Positions 31,910 through 45,415 of a stretch of 64,000 nucleotides of DNA are shown here, one piece after another; the first letter of the stretch is position 1, and every line of letters starts with the position of its first letter. The translations under genes were made by a program, and so were the position numbers. Origin of the DNA: Paragordius varius (taxonomy: Eukaryota > Nematomorpha); the NCBI GenBank assembly GCA_964247055.1, contig OZ176051.1, forward strand, positions 5,704,001-5,768,000, written 5' to 3'. The notes beneath the pieces are model-generated. The model was not told the origin of the DNA, made no database searches, and saw only the letters and a program-made list of their open reading frames with translations.

Positions 31910-33339
31910 CAAATAAATCATTTATTTCATATCCTACCTAAATCTATTTTCGCCAAAACATCATAAATCACCAATATTAAAAAGTTTCTAAAAAATTTAC
32001 TTCCCTAAACAAATACTTTCCCGATAATTTAGCCCCTTGGAACATTAAAGAAATTAAAAAATTTAAAATACCCATTTTCTTAATTACAATGTTGTTTTTT
32101 AATTTTATGTTGTTCTCAAAAGATTTAGCTGTAGAGCAAATTATACCATTCAAAAATCGCATAATATTATACAATTTTATTTTTTTGTTGTTAGAGAAGT
32201 ATTAAATTGTACTTTAGATGCATATCTCAAACTTCCAATCATTCTATTGGATGTAGCGATTAGGATGAGATTTTTTTCGAATTTCCTTACAATAGAGTCT
32301 AAAAATCTAACAATATTGTAAAAATTTATATATAATTAAAATTAACTTACAAAAGTTAAAAAGACAAAATATTAATATTGTGAAAGATTGACACATCCAT
32401 TAGAATTTTGAAAAAAACGCATACTTTAAAACAGTTTTATGAAAAATATCTAGTATTTTAAGGTGTTTGGCAGTATTATGGAAGGAGAATTCGATGCCGC
32501 TGTAAAATTTTCATCTTTATAATGCTTCAAATAATGCTGTTCTAAATTATGGCTTAACTTTTGTTGCATTTTCAAAAGTTTCTATTAAAATAAAAATCGA
32601 ACAAATCAAGAAATCTAATGAGATGGGATAAATTTCCAGTGGCATTCTTTATTAACAAGTTTTTTTATATTAGTTGATTTAAGAAACCAATTTTGGAATA
32701 ATGTAAAACATACTAAAATATGCTTCAATATATAAAAAAATAAATCGTAAAAGGATATCCAATTATCATTTATTTTTAAATAATTAGCTTAAAAAAAATT
32801 TTATTTAACAGGATCGGTTATTTTGGTGACTATAACTCTATTTTAATATATTTACTGGAGTGAAGGCGACAAATCTTCTGATAATTTTGGGACTATAGAA
32901 ATCTTCAGAGGCCCCTTAAAATGAGAAATTTGTTAAAACGGTACACTGCTCAGATTAGATAAAAATTATATATATGTGTTATGTCAAAAATTTTAGAAAA
33001 AATCCATGCTTTGCTTATTATTATCAAATATAAAGATAAAAAGATATATGATCTAAATTTAAATAAATTGTTTTCGTTTTATATTTAATTATTACACAAA
33101 CAATTTTAATCAATAGATGATAAAAAGTGTTCAGCATCATCGATAGGAAAAGTGTTCCTATACTGTCCACCATACGCCGAAACACAGCAGAACTAAATTT
33201 TAAAAGTTGGCTACAAACTGAATTTTTAGCAAATAGTTGTTTTACGAAAAAATTCTAATGTTAAAATTTTGTATATATTTTTAATATTGCTCTATCTCGG
33301 CATTTTTGGGTTTATTTTAGGAGAACTATTCCATTTTAG

Positions 33340-33545
33340 AAGGCAAAAATATTTGGGAGTTTTGGGGCCTACATTCAAAAATTAGTATTTAATAAAAATA
33401 TTTTTTTATATGTAGTTTCTGATATATTTTAGCGATATTTTTAAAATAAAGTTTCTGAACCAAAAAATTTTTAGATAACAAAATGTGGGCGAATTTTATT
33501 TTTTCTGATAGGGGCCAGTTATCCCAAAAGTCTTAAAATCGTTTA
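33340..33545. repeat. family-C dispersed repeat, copy
   Basis: Related to 16680-16880 and 22495-22700: GGAGTTTTGGGGCCTACATT, then CTGAACCAAAAAATTTTTAG, AACAAAATGTGGGCG, and GGCCAGTTATCCCAAAAGTC. Strongly diverged. Confidence 0.4.
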
Positions 33546-34099
33546 TAAAATCTTGTATACAACATTGTTTCAGTCATCTGATTTAAATTAAGATCTTTGG
33601 AACCAAGCCTATTTTTTATTAACTTGAGGTAATTTATATCCCAGAGCGATTGAAATTTGAATTTCTTTTAAATTTATGGTATTAAGCCGAATTTAAAAAT
33701 ATGCTATCTTTAGTCTTTTATGCACATTCAAAATATTTTTTAAAAAATTCCGCTAAATCGTTAATGCAACTAAAAAATTTAAATAATTAACATTAAAAAT
33801 ATAGGATACATTTTACCAGCAAAAACTTGATATATTTTGATTTTAATATCAGCTGTTCGTTTCATTCGTATTTGGACCTATCCCAATTTGAGAAAGTAAA
33901 TAAACTGTAAAAATAATAAGCCTTTTATCTAATTGAGAACATTTAAAATTTAAATTTTAACAAAACCTTTCAAAACTGTAGTTTATTTACAAAATTTAAC
34001 TTTAGAATTTAAAACTACCCCAAAATGTAAAGTAGGACAAAAAAGGGAAAAGGTTTGGAGTGTTAAAATCTAATATTTCTAAAAATATAAAAGTAACAC

Positions 34100-34482
34100 A
34101 ATTGAAGTGTGCCCTAATATAACATAAAAATTTAAAAAAAGATACTTCTAAAAAAACTTGATATTACTTATTTTATTATAAACTTCAAGATTAGTTGACA
34201 TGTGTGCATTAGTTAAATATATACAAAATAAACCACTTTTACTGTTTTATCAATAATGTTAGATATGATTTAAATTAAAAACAAGCTTTAATCGAAAAAT
34301 AAAAAAACATGAATTGTTTTAAAATAAAATGGTGAATAGTTTTATATAAAACGTTATTTGGCTTATTTTTATTATTTTTATTGGGATAGAATCTATTTAA
34401 AATACCGTTTCTTTCACTACTTTTTTAGAATATCAACTCAAATATAGTCTGGGGTGACTAGATTCCCCAATTAGAATATAAG
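34100..34482. mobile_element. family-B inverted-repeat element, copy 3 (left end unclear)
   Basis: Interior landmarks ACTTGATATTACTTATTTTA, AAATAAACCACTTTTACTG, ATCAATAATGTTAGAT and TTTTTATTGGGATAGAA match copies 1 and 2. The right end AGTCTGGGGTGACTAGA..CCCCAATTAGAAT is a diverged terminal repeat. The left end is too decayed to place. Confidence 0.55.
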
Positions 34483-34499
34483 TATCACTAAACTCGTAA

Positions 34500-34740
34500 G
34501 AATCGAAACCAAATGCACATGGTAGGGGACGAAAAATATGAGACTTTTGGAGCACATATTTAAAAATAAAAATATCTACTTTTTTTAAATATATTTGCAT
34601 AATAATTATTTTCTATGGAATGCATTTAATATAAAAGTTATATTAGCATAATGTGTGCAACGATTTTTCGTTATGGCGCATTTACCACAAAAGTATAACT
34701 CTTTAAATCACTCGCCAGGCCTAAAACTTTATAAATTCTG
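34500..34740. repeat. family-C dispersed repeat, copy
   Basis: Contains GAGACTTTTGGAGCACAT, then GCGCATTTACCACAAAAGT and AAATCACTCGCCAGGCC, matching the 22495-22700 copy. Confidence 0.45.
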
Positions 34741-35513
34741 CTGCATTTTTATATCAAAATAACTATTTGATGAGGACATGTTTGATTTTGTGAGTAATGT
34801 TTATTTATCGGAATATATATTTCATCGGGATATTTTTTATAATCCCCAGTTGTGCATAGTTAGGTTGCGCAAATTTTCCCATTTTATTTAATGGTGCAAC
34901 CCACAAAAGTGTAAATATTATTTTACCACTCGGTAGTACCAAACTCTAAAGTCCTTTTACTTATTAATTAGAATATATTTACTTTATCAGATTATTTTAT
35001 TTTTTTCGTATTGAAAATATATATTATTTTGTAATATTTTTGGAATGGTGCATTGCCAAAATAAATTAATAATGAAGAAATTTTCTGGGATTATATTGGG
35101 ATTGATGACATTATATAACATTGGATAGAATTCATAAATAGGCAGTGCTTAATCATAAAATTTCTCTGGAGCTCTAAAAAATACAATCCGACAAATTTTG
35201 TTTCAATAAATTTTAATTAGTTTATGAATAGAATATGGATTTTTTGACATTTTAAAATGAAATTTTTTTTATATTGTATCAATTCTGCGCTAACTGATAC
35301 ATAACTAAAATCGCATAATATTATTTATGAAATTAATTTTATGTTATGTTTGTGTCATCGATAAATATGATATGATTTCTATGATATCTCCGTAGCCACA
35401 ATTTTTTTACGGAAATGCTTTTATTTATTAGGCTGAAAAATTTGTATTTATCAAATATTTCCCGATTAATTTGCCAAAATTAATTCAACAAGTAATTTTT
35501 TTTTATATTTTAG

Positions 35514-38500
35514 CCCCTAATAAAATACCTCTTACACACGCCGATGTTAAAATATCTTTTCAAATAACTGAAGATGCAGCATTAAAGTTGAAAAACTTAG
35601 CTTCTTCATTTGGGAAGAAGCATTTGAAACGTTTGGGTATTAGGAGGTTAAAAGTTGGTCAAGAATATTCTATATTATCTCCTTTAGCTCGCGCAAAAAA
35701 TTTAATAATGGGTGTGGGTGAAACTCATTCATTAGATTTATTGCATTCTAATTTTAACCAAACTTTAAAACATGAACAAAAATATATACAAGCTCTTCAT
35801 AATTCAATGCAAAATCTTGGGGATTCTCTTATATTTGATCAATCATTCGATTACTCAAAAAATCAAGAAAGTGTAACAACAGTCATTAAAAATGAATACT
35901 CACAAAATTCGACTACAGTACATCACACAATAAATAATAATGTGAATGACCCTGTGTTATCTAGTCCTCTATTAGTTAATCTTCTACAAAAAAATTCCTG
36001 CACTACCAATTCCCTAGTAGCATCAATCAATTATATTCCACCAAGTTATTACAATAGACCTGATCTATTTTATGCTAAGCGACCGCCAAATTTATTATTC
36101 ACCAATGATGTTTTCAAGGAACAAAAGTACAGTACTCCAAATAATTTTCAATCTTCACAAAATGCACTCAAACATGGCAATAAAAATTCATTTCCAAGTG
36201 CTGGTACACAGCAATTCTCTATGGTACAGAGTAAAAGTTTACAGCATCCAGAAATGATGGATGTTAAAACTTTTTCTATGTCCAACTCAATCAACTTCGG
36301 TTCTACCGTAAATTCCAAATCTTTTTTTCCCAATGAAGAAGTTGTGCAGGGATATGGGGTTGTGGGCTCATCTTTGACCCCAAAATCCGCTACACCTTTA
36401 TCGATGGCGGGCGGATCCACTTTTGTTTCCGATGATGGTAGTGTTGTCTTACGATCTCATAACACAGCGATAGGAACAGCGAATACCAATATGTATTCCA
36501 ACAAACATTATATAAATCCTCCCAATGTATATTACGATGGGACGGAGTTATCCAAACACAATGGCAAAACACCCTATAATTATGTTGTAAACAACACAGC
36601 TAATCCCTATCACAACCCAAATATGAATAGGTATCCATTTGAAATGGTCCCATCACCGCTTGTCCACTCAACAAACAGACAAAATCCATCCCTTCCATAT
36701 AATAATTATAATTCTTTTTACAATGTTGTTAATGCGCCGGGACTGAAAGTCTCCTCCGCAATATATCAACCATATTCGGGTTACGTTAATCAATACGATG
36801 TTATGACTAATAAAACTGCCACTAAAAATATGACGTTTCCACAACCATCAGCTGATACATCTGAGAAAGGGGGCAGTTTAGATGGCTGCGTTATAACAAC
36901 TACTCATTATGCCATGATCTCTTCCACTACAGCATGTAAAGCTAATACGAATAATGCTTTATTCTCTTGTCCTGTCGCTTCTGAAGCGTTTATGATACCG
37001 CCCCCAAATTACCATAATCAAAATCATATTATGGCACATGGATTTATTAATCCACCTTCTGGTATGCCTTTTTAATATATTTTTTTTTCGAACCGTTTAA
37101 TTATAGTTAAATCGCCATTGCAAAATTGCTTTTTTACTCTTAGAATCGGTAATATATTGAAAAATTTGAGACTTAAAAAACGAGTTTTATCGAAAGTTAA
37201 TAAACTAATTCTTGATGGCGCACAAAAACTTATAATTTTACGTTTTAATCGATTTCGGATCTCGATGATATATATTGACAATTTTAATTTATAATTATAA
37301 TTGAATTTTTTATTTTACGACATTTGTACCTATATTGGTTAATTTTTTATTTTCATCAAATATTTACTATTATTTCGGCATTAATCGATATGATAAAGTA
37401 ATTTTACCCATTTTTAAATTTCACAATTGTTGTATGTTAGTAAATTACTATATTTTTTTATTTTATTAGGTGATCGTCTCAACTTATATAACTATGGGAT
37501 GGTGGAACACTTTAATAATTCCCAAACTATCAGGCCCAGTGCTCTGCCACCCTACAACAATAATATAATGGGAAATGATGGTATTATGAGAAGTATGAAT
37601 AGAAATTATATGCCTACCACAAATAATATGGGCAATGGTGGAATGTTTGAAAATAATTTAAATACGTATTTCTCAAGCAATAACAACCACAATAACTATA
37701 ATAATAGAAATAGCATACATGACAAAACCAATTTCTATCCAAATTTTACCAATAATGATGCGAAACAATACGCTGTCTCACCCAATTACAACAACACAGT
37801 ACCCAATTCAAAAGCATCCTCCACTAAAAAACGGACTAGTACCAATAATAGTAAAAAGCAAACCCCCAATAATGTTAACATTGTTTCTACCTTGGAGAGT
37901 GGAAATATCAAAGTACAAAGTATTGAAAATGTTAAAAAGGGTGCTCTGCATAATGATAGAGGTAATCATGTGTCTCAGGTCATGAAAAATGATGCTTCTC
38001 TACCGGGCTCTAGTTTAAGCGGTTGGAGTGGGATGAAGGACTCTAACACTTTTTGTCCACCAAATAGTGCTCCATTGATGTATTCCTCCAATAATTCATT
38101 GAATAAATCACAAGGTTTTATTTTGGTTTTTTTACATTCAAAGAGTATTTTTTGACTAAGATTTAAAGTAAAGGAGTTTATGCTATAAAATTTCGTCATA
38201 TGTAAAAGTTTATCCAAAATTTAATAAAGCAATATGGTTTTCGGTATTATACCACCATTCATAAATAAATTTTTTGATGTTAATATAGCTTACGATTTAC
38301 TTTGATACATGCAAATTTATATACCTTATATGATTTATAATTTTTTTTTCAATTAGCTGTAAACTATATCCAACCACCTAATGCAATATACCCTTCTACT
38401 CCAATGGATTACCATTTAATAAATCCACAAAATCAGAGACAGGTTTACAACACTCTTTCGTCAGAGGGTTCATTTCTACCAATCAATCCAGACAATTCTA

Positions 38501-41500
38501 ACAATAATATTCGTCAAAGTACCATTCCATATCCTTGCAACAATAATCCACAATCCATATCCTTAAACAACACCATTGTATTTTCCTCGTCTGGTATTGG
38601 TTGCAAGAATGTTGAAACAAATCCTACCAATATTTTTTTTTATCAATATGATTATAATAATCCAAATTATGCCAACCCATCATATATGCTTACATCAGTC
38701 AATAGCCAAAACCCTCATATACACCACGCTCCTCAAAAAGTCAATTTCGATTATGATACTAATCCCAATCATAATAATAAAACAGTGTCATCTGAGGTAT
38801 ATGCATTTAGCGCAAACAAAAACCAATCAGTTATTACAAATAATAGCTCAACTGATTGGCTACCATCTGTCTCCTCTTCCAATATTGCCAGCTCGCATGA
38901 AACAAAGATTTGTAGCGCAAACTTAAACAATAACACCAATAATAATAATATCATAACAACTAAGAATTTGTCGTCGGTTGGAATAGGAACCTCATCTACA
39001 AATAGCTCTCAATCTATAACGACGACTAGCGATAGTAGCACATTACCGATGACTACTACATCATCAGTTTGTACTACGCTGAGTATAACAGAAATCGTTT
39101 CACGGAATTTGGCAGCCATAAAGAATGCCATGTTGGTTAAAAATGCAAAAGCCGTCATACCAACCACTCATTATAACCCTAATCAAAATAATTTTAGCAG
39201 TATTAATACTACATTTAGTAGCAATCAGCAATCATTCAACTCAACATCTACAATGTTGCCTACAGCCTTAACCATGCATCAAAATTATAATTATACCGAT
39301 AATCAATCACTAGGTGGTTATTATCATCAAAATCATGTCTTTCATCAGGCGCCCCAAATTAATTCTTCTAATTTTTTATCCGTTTATACCAATCATGGTA
39401 ACGTCTCAAATGGCAATTTAAATACTACCAATTACAATAATGTTGTCGGAAGTACAATGTATAATTGTTATGATACACAAAAGGGATTGGGTTCAAATGG
39501 GCTCTATGGCGAAAACATCCATCATTCTATACCCTTCAATAATAGTAAGAATAATGCTCTTTCTGAATTTGGTGCAAATAATTTTGGGTCCTTAAACGCT
39601 TACACAATGGTGGATTCCATCAAAAACACATTATCCACTGATTTCAGTGCTGCAATAAACACGAATGCAAAAATGAATACATCGGGTACTATTTACAGTA
39701 AAAACAAAAAATGTAGGGTACTTATAATAATTTGATAAAAAAGCAGACGAGAATATTAAAACATACGAAAGGGCTATATAAAATTTAAATGGATAAAATA
39801 TAATGGTGTAACAACTTGATTGATTAATTATTTTTTTATTAACCTTTTAGAGTGCCATTTTTTAAAAAATTTACTTTATTTTTTTTATATATGTAAATTA
39901 AAATAATGGAGATAATAAAAGCGTTGGTAAAAATATTTGGTTTTAAGGGAAATATCACAGCTTCTATTTTTCCATCTGAAACGATGAATTTTCCACACTT
40001 ATTGGAAAAAATTATATTTTTCCAAATATACGGCGCTTTAATGCTTTCGCTTTCATTCCCTTTACCCTTATCTAAAATATTATTATGTTTAAATTTTTAT
40101 AAACAATCATTTATTTCTATTTTGTGCATAGTTAAAAAAGGTGGACACATGGAAGATAATAACACACCAAATCGCAAACATACATCTCAAACCCAAGGCC
40201 GCCCTGATAGCAGTCATAATACCATGCATGTTAATGTTAAGAAAAAACATTCACAGTCACAAAACAATTTTATGAATCCTCCATTCTCTTGTGTTTCAAA
40301 GTCGAACATGGCACAATATACCACTGCAAATATATCTAATGATTCAAGCAATATTTATAACAATATGAATAGTAATGCAACAATAAGTACCCATAGTAGT
40401 AACAGTATTGATCCAAACCTTGAACGTAACCTGGATGATACATTCAATAGCGTTATAAATAGGTGTATGATGGAAAAAAGGTTGGAAGAACAATCTTTAT
40501 TAGTATCATCCATTAACTCGTATTCTCCCACTATAATAAATCCCCCTGCTAATATTAATGCATATAATCCCCAAAATATCTTTACTCATCCTTCTTATTT
40601 AACATCAACAGTTACTATGTGTGGCCAACCCTCCAGCATTTTTTCAACTGCATCATCACTCATTGTGGGTCTTAAAGGGTCTTCTGCATCATTGAATGAG
40701 CTTTTAACTCTACATACAACAACTACAGTAAACACAAACACATGCAATAATACTATCAATTCGGCTAATCAAAATCTTCAATGTACACAATCTTTTTATT
40801 CACCTAATCTAGCAAATCACAACAGCACATCATTCATGATACCTTCCTCTAATATCATGCAGGGGTTTTCATCCACGATTCCCGTACTACCATTAACCGA
40901 TACTAACAATTATATGTGGACAAAGTATCACAACTCATTAAGCAGTAGTAGCGATATACCAAACGTCATGGTAACAAATTTGAACACATTAGCTCCAAAT
41001 TACATGTTAAATCGACCCGTTCCACCTCCGAACATAAATGATATGGTAAATTTTGACATAAATGTGTCGACAAATGTTACAACATCGGCAACAACAATAA
41101 TGGAGCCTCAAATCTTAAATCAAAATTTTAATGTAATAACGGGTTTTGGATTGGGTTCTAATCCCCATAATCATATAAAAGGAGATGGTATGGAAAGAGC
41201 ACTTGAAAGCTCTACTGACCGTCACAAACGATTGAAGTTGGATGAATCTCAAAATATTTCGTCTCCATTTAACAATATGATAAATAAGGTTTCTACCAAT
41301 CCATATTACGAAAAGGATAAAAATTTGGCAGAATTCCACAAAACTTCCTATGTACCGGAAGATTTTATGACTATACCATCTTCAAATCGCTCAAATCCAA
41401 CTTCATACATCAATAATAATAATAATTTTGATGGCTTTAACAAAAACAACCATTTGTCATCATACCTTTCGTCGCAGGATGCACACACAACACTAAACGC

Positions 41501-42918
41501 CTCATCTACTGAATTGAATCCCACTTTAAACAATAATTTAGAGTTGGATTCAAACTTAGCTGAATCCTTAATGCTTGGCGATGTTGCTGAAGATTACATT
41601 ATGTGTATGGATGATGGGGCTGGTCTACTGGATACAGCAAGTTCTTACCTAAAACATCAACATAGCTCTCAAAACAATATAAATAAGATTGCAGAAGATG
41701 TTTCATCTCACCACAATGAAAACGATGTATTACGAAATCACATTGAACCTAATAAAAGTTTGATAACTGGTAACATTTCCACTAACAAAAATATAAAAAA
41801 CGCCATAAATAATGAATTGTCTGATCACCTAATCCTGAATAATCATGTATTATCATTAAATTTAAATCACAATGATAATACAGCAATGTATCCTCTCAAT
41901 AACCAAGAAGTTGAAATGTTTGTTAATGATAGCTTGCACCAACAAATGACTCGTCCTTTATCCTCTTTAAATGGTTCAAAGTTTGGAATTACCGCCAATC
42001 AACGAAACAGCCCCAAAATATTTGATAAAACACCACCCAATAATTGTCTACCTCCCACATCGCCAAATGCTTTTAACGGTACCTTACTATTTATATAAAC
42101 TTGACATATTTATACCTTGATTTTTTGATTTTATGCCTCTGTGGTACAGTTGTGCAAAATTACAATCATATTAATATTTTTGGTTGAATAGTGTTTTTTT
42201 TGAAACATTTTATTTCTTGTATATTATTGGCCAACATTTGGGTTATAAAATAATTTTATTAATTTAAAACTAGCGGCTTCTATTTTGTCTTGAGACACGC
42301 AGACGATCCAGTTATGTGTCAATTAAATGAAATTACTTTATTATTTTAAAAAATAATTTATTCTTTTGACAAACCGTTAAATCTGCTTTGTAAAAGATTT
42401 TCAATAAATAAAATTTTTTAGATTTACAGTAAACGAGATATGGTTTTTTGGTAAAATGATTATTATTAATAAATTTATTATTTATAAGTACATATCCAAC
42501 ATTTTTGCGATCCTTGGATTTTTTGGGTTAATACCATGAATCCATTAGTGCATATTACCTGATATCGGGTGAAACCAAACTGTATAATTTTGTTTATAAA
42601 TAACTACCTATAATTTAATAAAATTTTATAAACTTTTTATCATGTTTTCTTAATTAAAATTTATATTATAGACATAAATCATGTTATGGATTACCATGAG
42701 CAAATACTTCCAACTACCCTTTGATTTCAACGTTTAAAGAATGAGTTACTTGGGTATATCCATCGTTTTTATAATTTATATTTTGTCTTCATTTATTATT
42801 TTTATTAACATTATTAATCATTTTTATAACAGAAAACGGAACTTACCCATTTCTCTATGCAATTACAAGTCAATCAAATTTATTGGGACAGACGCGAAAC
42901 AAGGATGATCTAAATTGA
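35514..42918 (+). CDS. very large Asn/Ser/Thr/Tyr-rich protein, 3' five exons, unrecognised
   Basis: Exons 35514-37061, 37470-38114, 38357-39697, 40132-42078 and 42833-42918. Every junction uses phase 1 and GT-AG; together they encode about 1854 residues. The first visible exon starts with a folded-looking, conserved-looking module: ADVKISFQITEDAALKLKN, then LASSFGKKHLKRLGIRRLKV, with SPLARAKNLIMG after it. The remainder is low complexity (Asn, Ser, Thr, Tyr, Pro, Gln; for example YNNNIMGNDGIMRSMNRNYM). Islands that look structured include TTLSITEIVSRNLAAIKNAM, with an amphipathic helix, and DDTFNSVINRCMMEKRLEEQ. The last exon ends NGTYPFLYAITSQSNLLGQ..KDDLN. This composition suits a disordered nuclear co-regulator with Asn/Ser-rich activation-type regions, which is inference only. 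5' exons lie upstream and were not found. An alternative last exon at 42672-42723 is also phase-compatible and ends LPTTL. Confidence 0.75.
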
Positions 42919-45415
42919 CTTTCTCATGCCAAACAAATGATAAAATACTACTTGAATAAGATTCTATACAAAAAATACGTGCGGAAAACGTTTTGTGTGA
43001 GAAGATGAATTTTGTAGTAGTTACGGTAATTATTATCTCGGCAAAAAAACTTGAAAATGCAACTGAATTCACCAATGATTATCATAGTTATAATTATTAT
43101 ATATTTTTCCATTATAAATACATATATAGATAGATATTGTAAGTCTATTTCTATTATATTATATCTCCCTACGCCCCCTCTTAAATTATCTTTATCTTGT
43201 TACATCTCCAATTTTGGTACCAAAACTCCTGACTGACTATATTTTATTCTTTGTTAAGCGGGGCAAAGGAATTTATACTTTTCCAACAAAAGTTTGTTTT
43301 TACTTCAACAGAGTTTATAGAATACCCAAATTTGTATATGCATTTCATATTTATATCAAACAAAAAAAGCTACACAACAACACATTTTTTTGGTGACATC
43401 TATCAATTGTGCTCACCTGTAATTGAAATGTCATTTTTTGCTAAAACGAATCACATTATATTTTTTAATTTAAAATGGGATTGTACGATGGACGTAATAT
43501 ATTAATTTTTATATGGTCTAACAATATGGCAATAGCTGTTTAGATAAATGTGTATGTAATTCTTTGTTTTTTTGTCGAAAAATCCTATTCATATATAGGA
43601 TCACGCGCTACTCTTTAATATAAAAAAAATTTAATGTTTGAGCAATTTAATAAACAATCTAATAACCTTTCCATCCGAAAATTATTTACATGCTTAGATT
43701 GATTTATGTGAAATGTATGTATGTATACAAACAAATATTATTTATTTTATATCTAAATATTCTGAGTAATGTTTTAATTTAATTTTTTTATAATAATGCC
43801 AAACTTGAAAAAGGCCCATTTTTAACTATACTGAAAGTGAAATTATAGCCGCGCATTGTTAATTAAAACCTCGATTTCTTCTCCATCAATAAAAAATTGC
43901 AAAATATGTTTGAGAAATTGTAAATATCGTCAGATTTTTTGAATTATATAAATTTTTATACCCTATATGACCACATCACATTTCCTATTTGATTGAAAAA
44001 ATTCAAATTATTTAAATGGAAAAATTTTTAATTAATTTATATAATGTAAAATCATAATATAAATAAATATACGATAAAAACCATATAATTTTTACTATGT
44101 TTTCTGTACACTTTAAATTAATTTCTGGATACTATACTATATTATTATATATTACGCTCTCATGAATTATATTATATATAAATATCATTGAATTTTGTCA
44201 AATCTTATTTAATTATAATACCTAATAAATAAAATTATTTGATGATATTATTGTTTTGAATTAATTGAAGACCTGCTTTTGCAGCGACCTCCTCTAGAAC
44301 TATTATCTTTTTTGTTATTAATTCTGTTAATTCCAATTCAAACATGGACAGATGGCCGACAACTCAAAAAGATTGTTTATTTGCTTGAACAAAACTCTCT
44401 CAACATTTCAATAAACCAAATTTTTAGAGAAAACCCATAAAAGATTGTAGGAGGCGAGACTCATAATATGGTCTTGCACTAGAGAATTCTTTTTGGCGAA
44501 TCAGGTGGATTAAAGTGGTTCGCTGTTAAAACTGTTTTAAATCTGTATATTTTTTACATATCTAGGATTTTTCAGTTATGGGTGGGGGATGTATCGAAAA
44601 ATGAAAGAATACTGGCAGTTTTCTATCTAGTATTAAATATGGGAGACTAAAGGGTGAGCTGCCGTATAATGGAAAAATATTGATTCGTTTATGGCGGTCC
44701 TTGTATGACTCACAGTTAAAAATATACAACTGGATGAAAAATACAAATTTGCTTTGTTATCGAGTTATTTAAAAATATTATATTAACTCAATATAAGCAT
44801 TTAAGATATTTTATTATTTGTATGTTTATCCTTTGATGCGGTAAAAAAACATTTTCAACATTCTTTTATTATTGTTTGCGTAAAAAAATTGTTTTTTTTG
44901 TGGTGTAACAAACGACGTCATTTATATAGTAAAACTATAATCTTACTTTGTTGTTTCATCTTTTTTTACGAGTAAAATTTATTTAGGATATTTCCAAATC
45001 AGAGCACGCGGTTAAAATAAAGTTTATGTGGATGGATCTGTATTTTTTATGTGATGGCATCGATTGTAAACATAATAAAGATTGGCGCAAATTTATATTT
45101 AACTTGTCTTATTTACATCAGCAATCTATAAAATTAACAAATTTTTTTCTATTATTTTTAACTGAAATATTCGTCAAATGCGTGTTCAAGGTCAACAACA
45201 TATTTTGACTTTTTGAATACCACCATAAATCACAAATATTTAATAGCTTATATTTAAACTCATCATGATGATAAAAAAATCATTTTATTTTATGGTTACA
45301 GGCAGAGTAAAATTTAAAAAAAATATTATTTATTCAATTAGTTTGGGCCAAAGGAATCACAACAAAAACATATATATTTTGTGATTGCAAAAAAGAAAGA
45401 AAATGAATGGTTGAT
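42919..45415. other. intergenic between convergent genes, no gene supported
   Basis: Both neighbours end here, so 3' UTRs are expected. A stretch at 44370-44770 is less AT-rich (ACATGGACAGATGGCCGACA, GGAGGCGAGACTC, GCGGTCCTTGTATGACTC) and may be a decayed element or an unrecognised exon. No consistent frame. Confidence 0.4.

Larger units (their letters stand above)
31307..35513. other. gene-poor AT-rich region; likely holds 5' exons/introns of the next gene
   Basis: No exon can be supported, although the following gene lacks its 5' end. Contains a 17-base G run at 31893-31909, family-C repeats at 33340-33545 and 34500-34740, and a family-B copy ending at 34482. Confidence 0.45.

Noticed and set aside
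39906-40130. Hydrophobic leader (ALMLSLSFPLPLSKILL) at the start of a long frame
   Set aside because: It precedes a good acceptor at 40130-40131, and a phase-1 donor at 39698 joins directly; the leader is best explained as intron read-through, not a signal peptide.
44370-44770. Possible transposase or exon fragment of higher GC content
   Set aside because: No continuous frame, no recognisable motif and no matching terminal repeats; left as unexplained.
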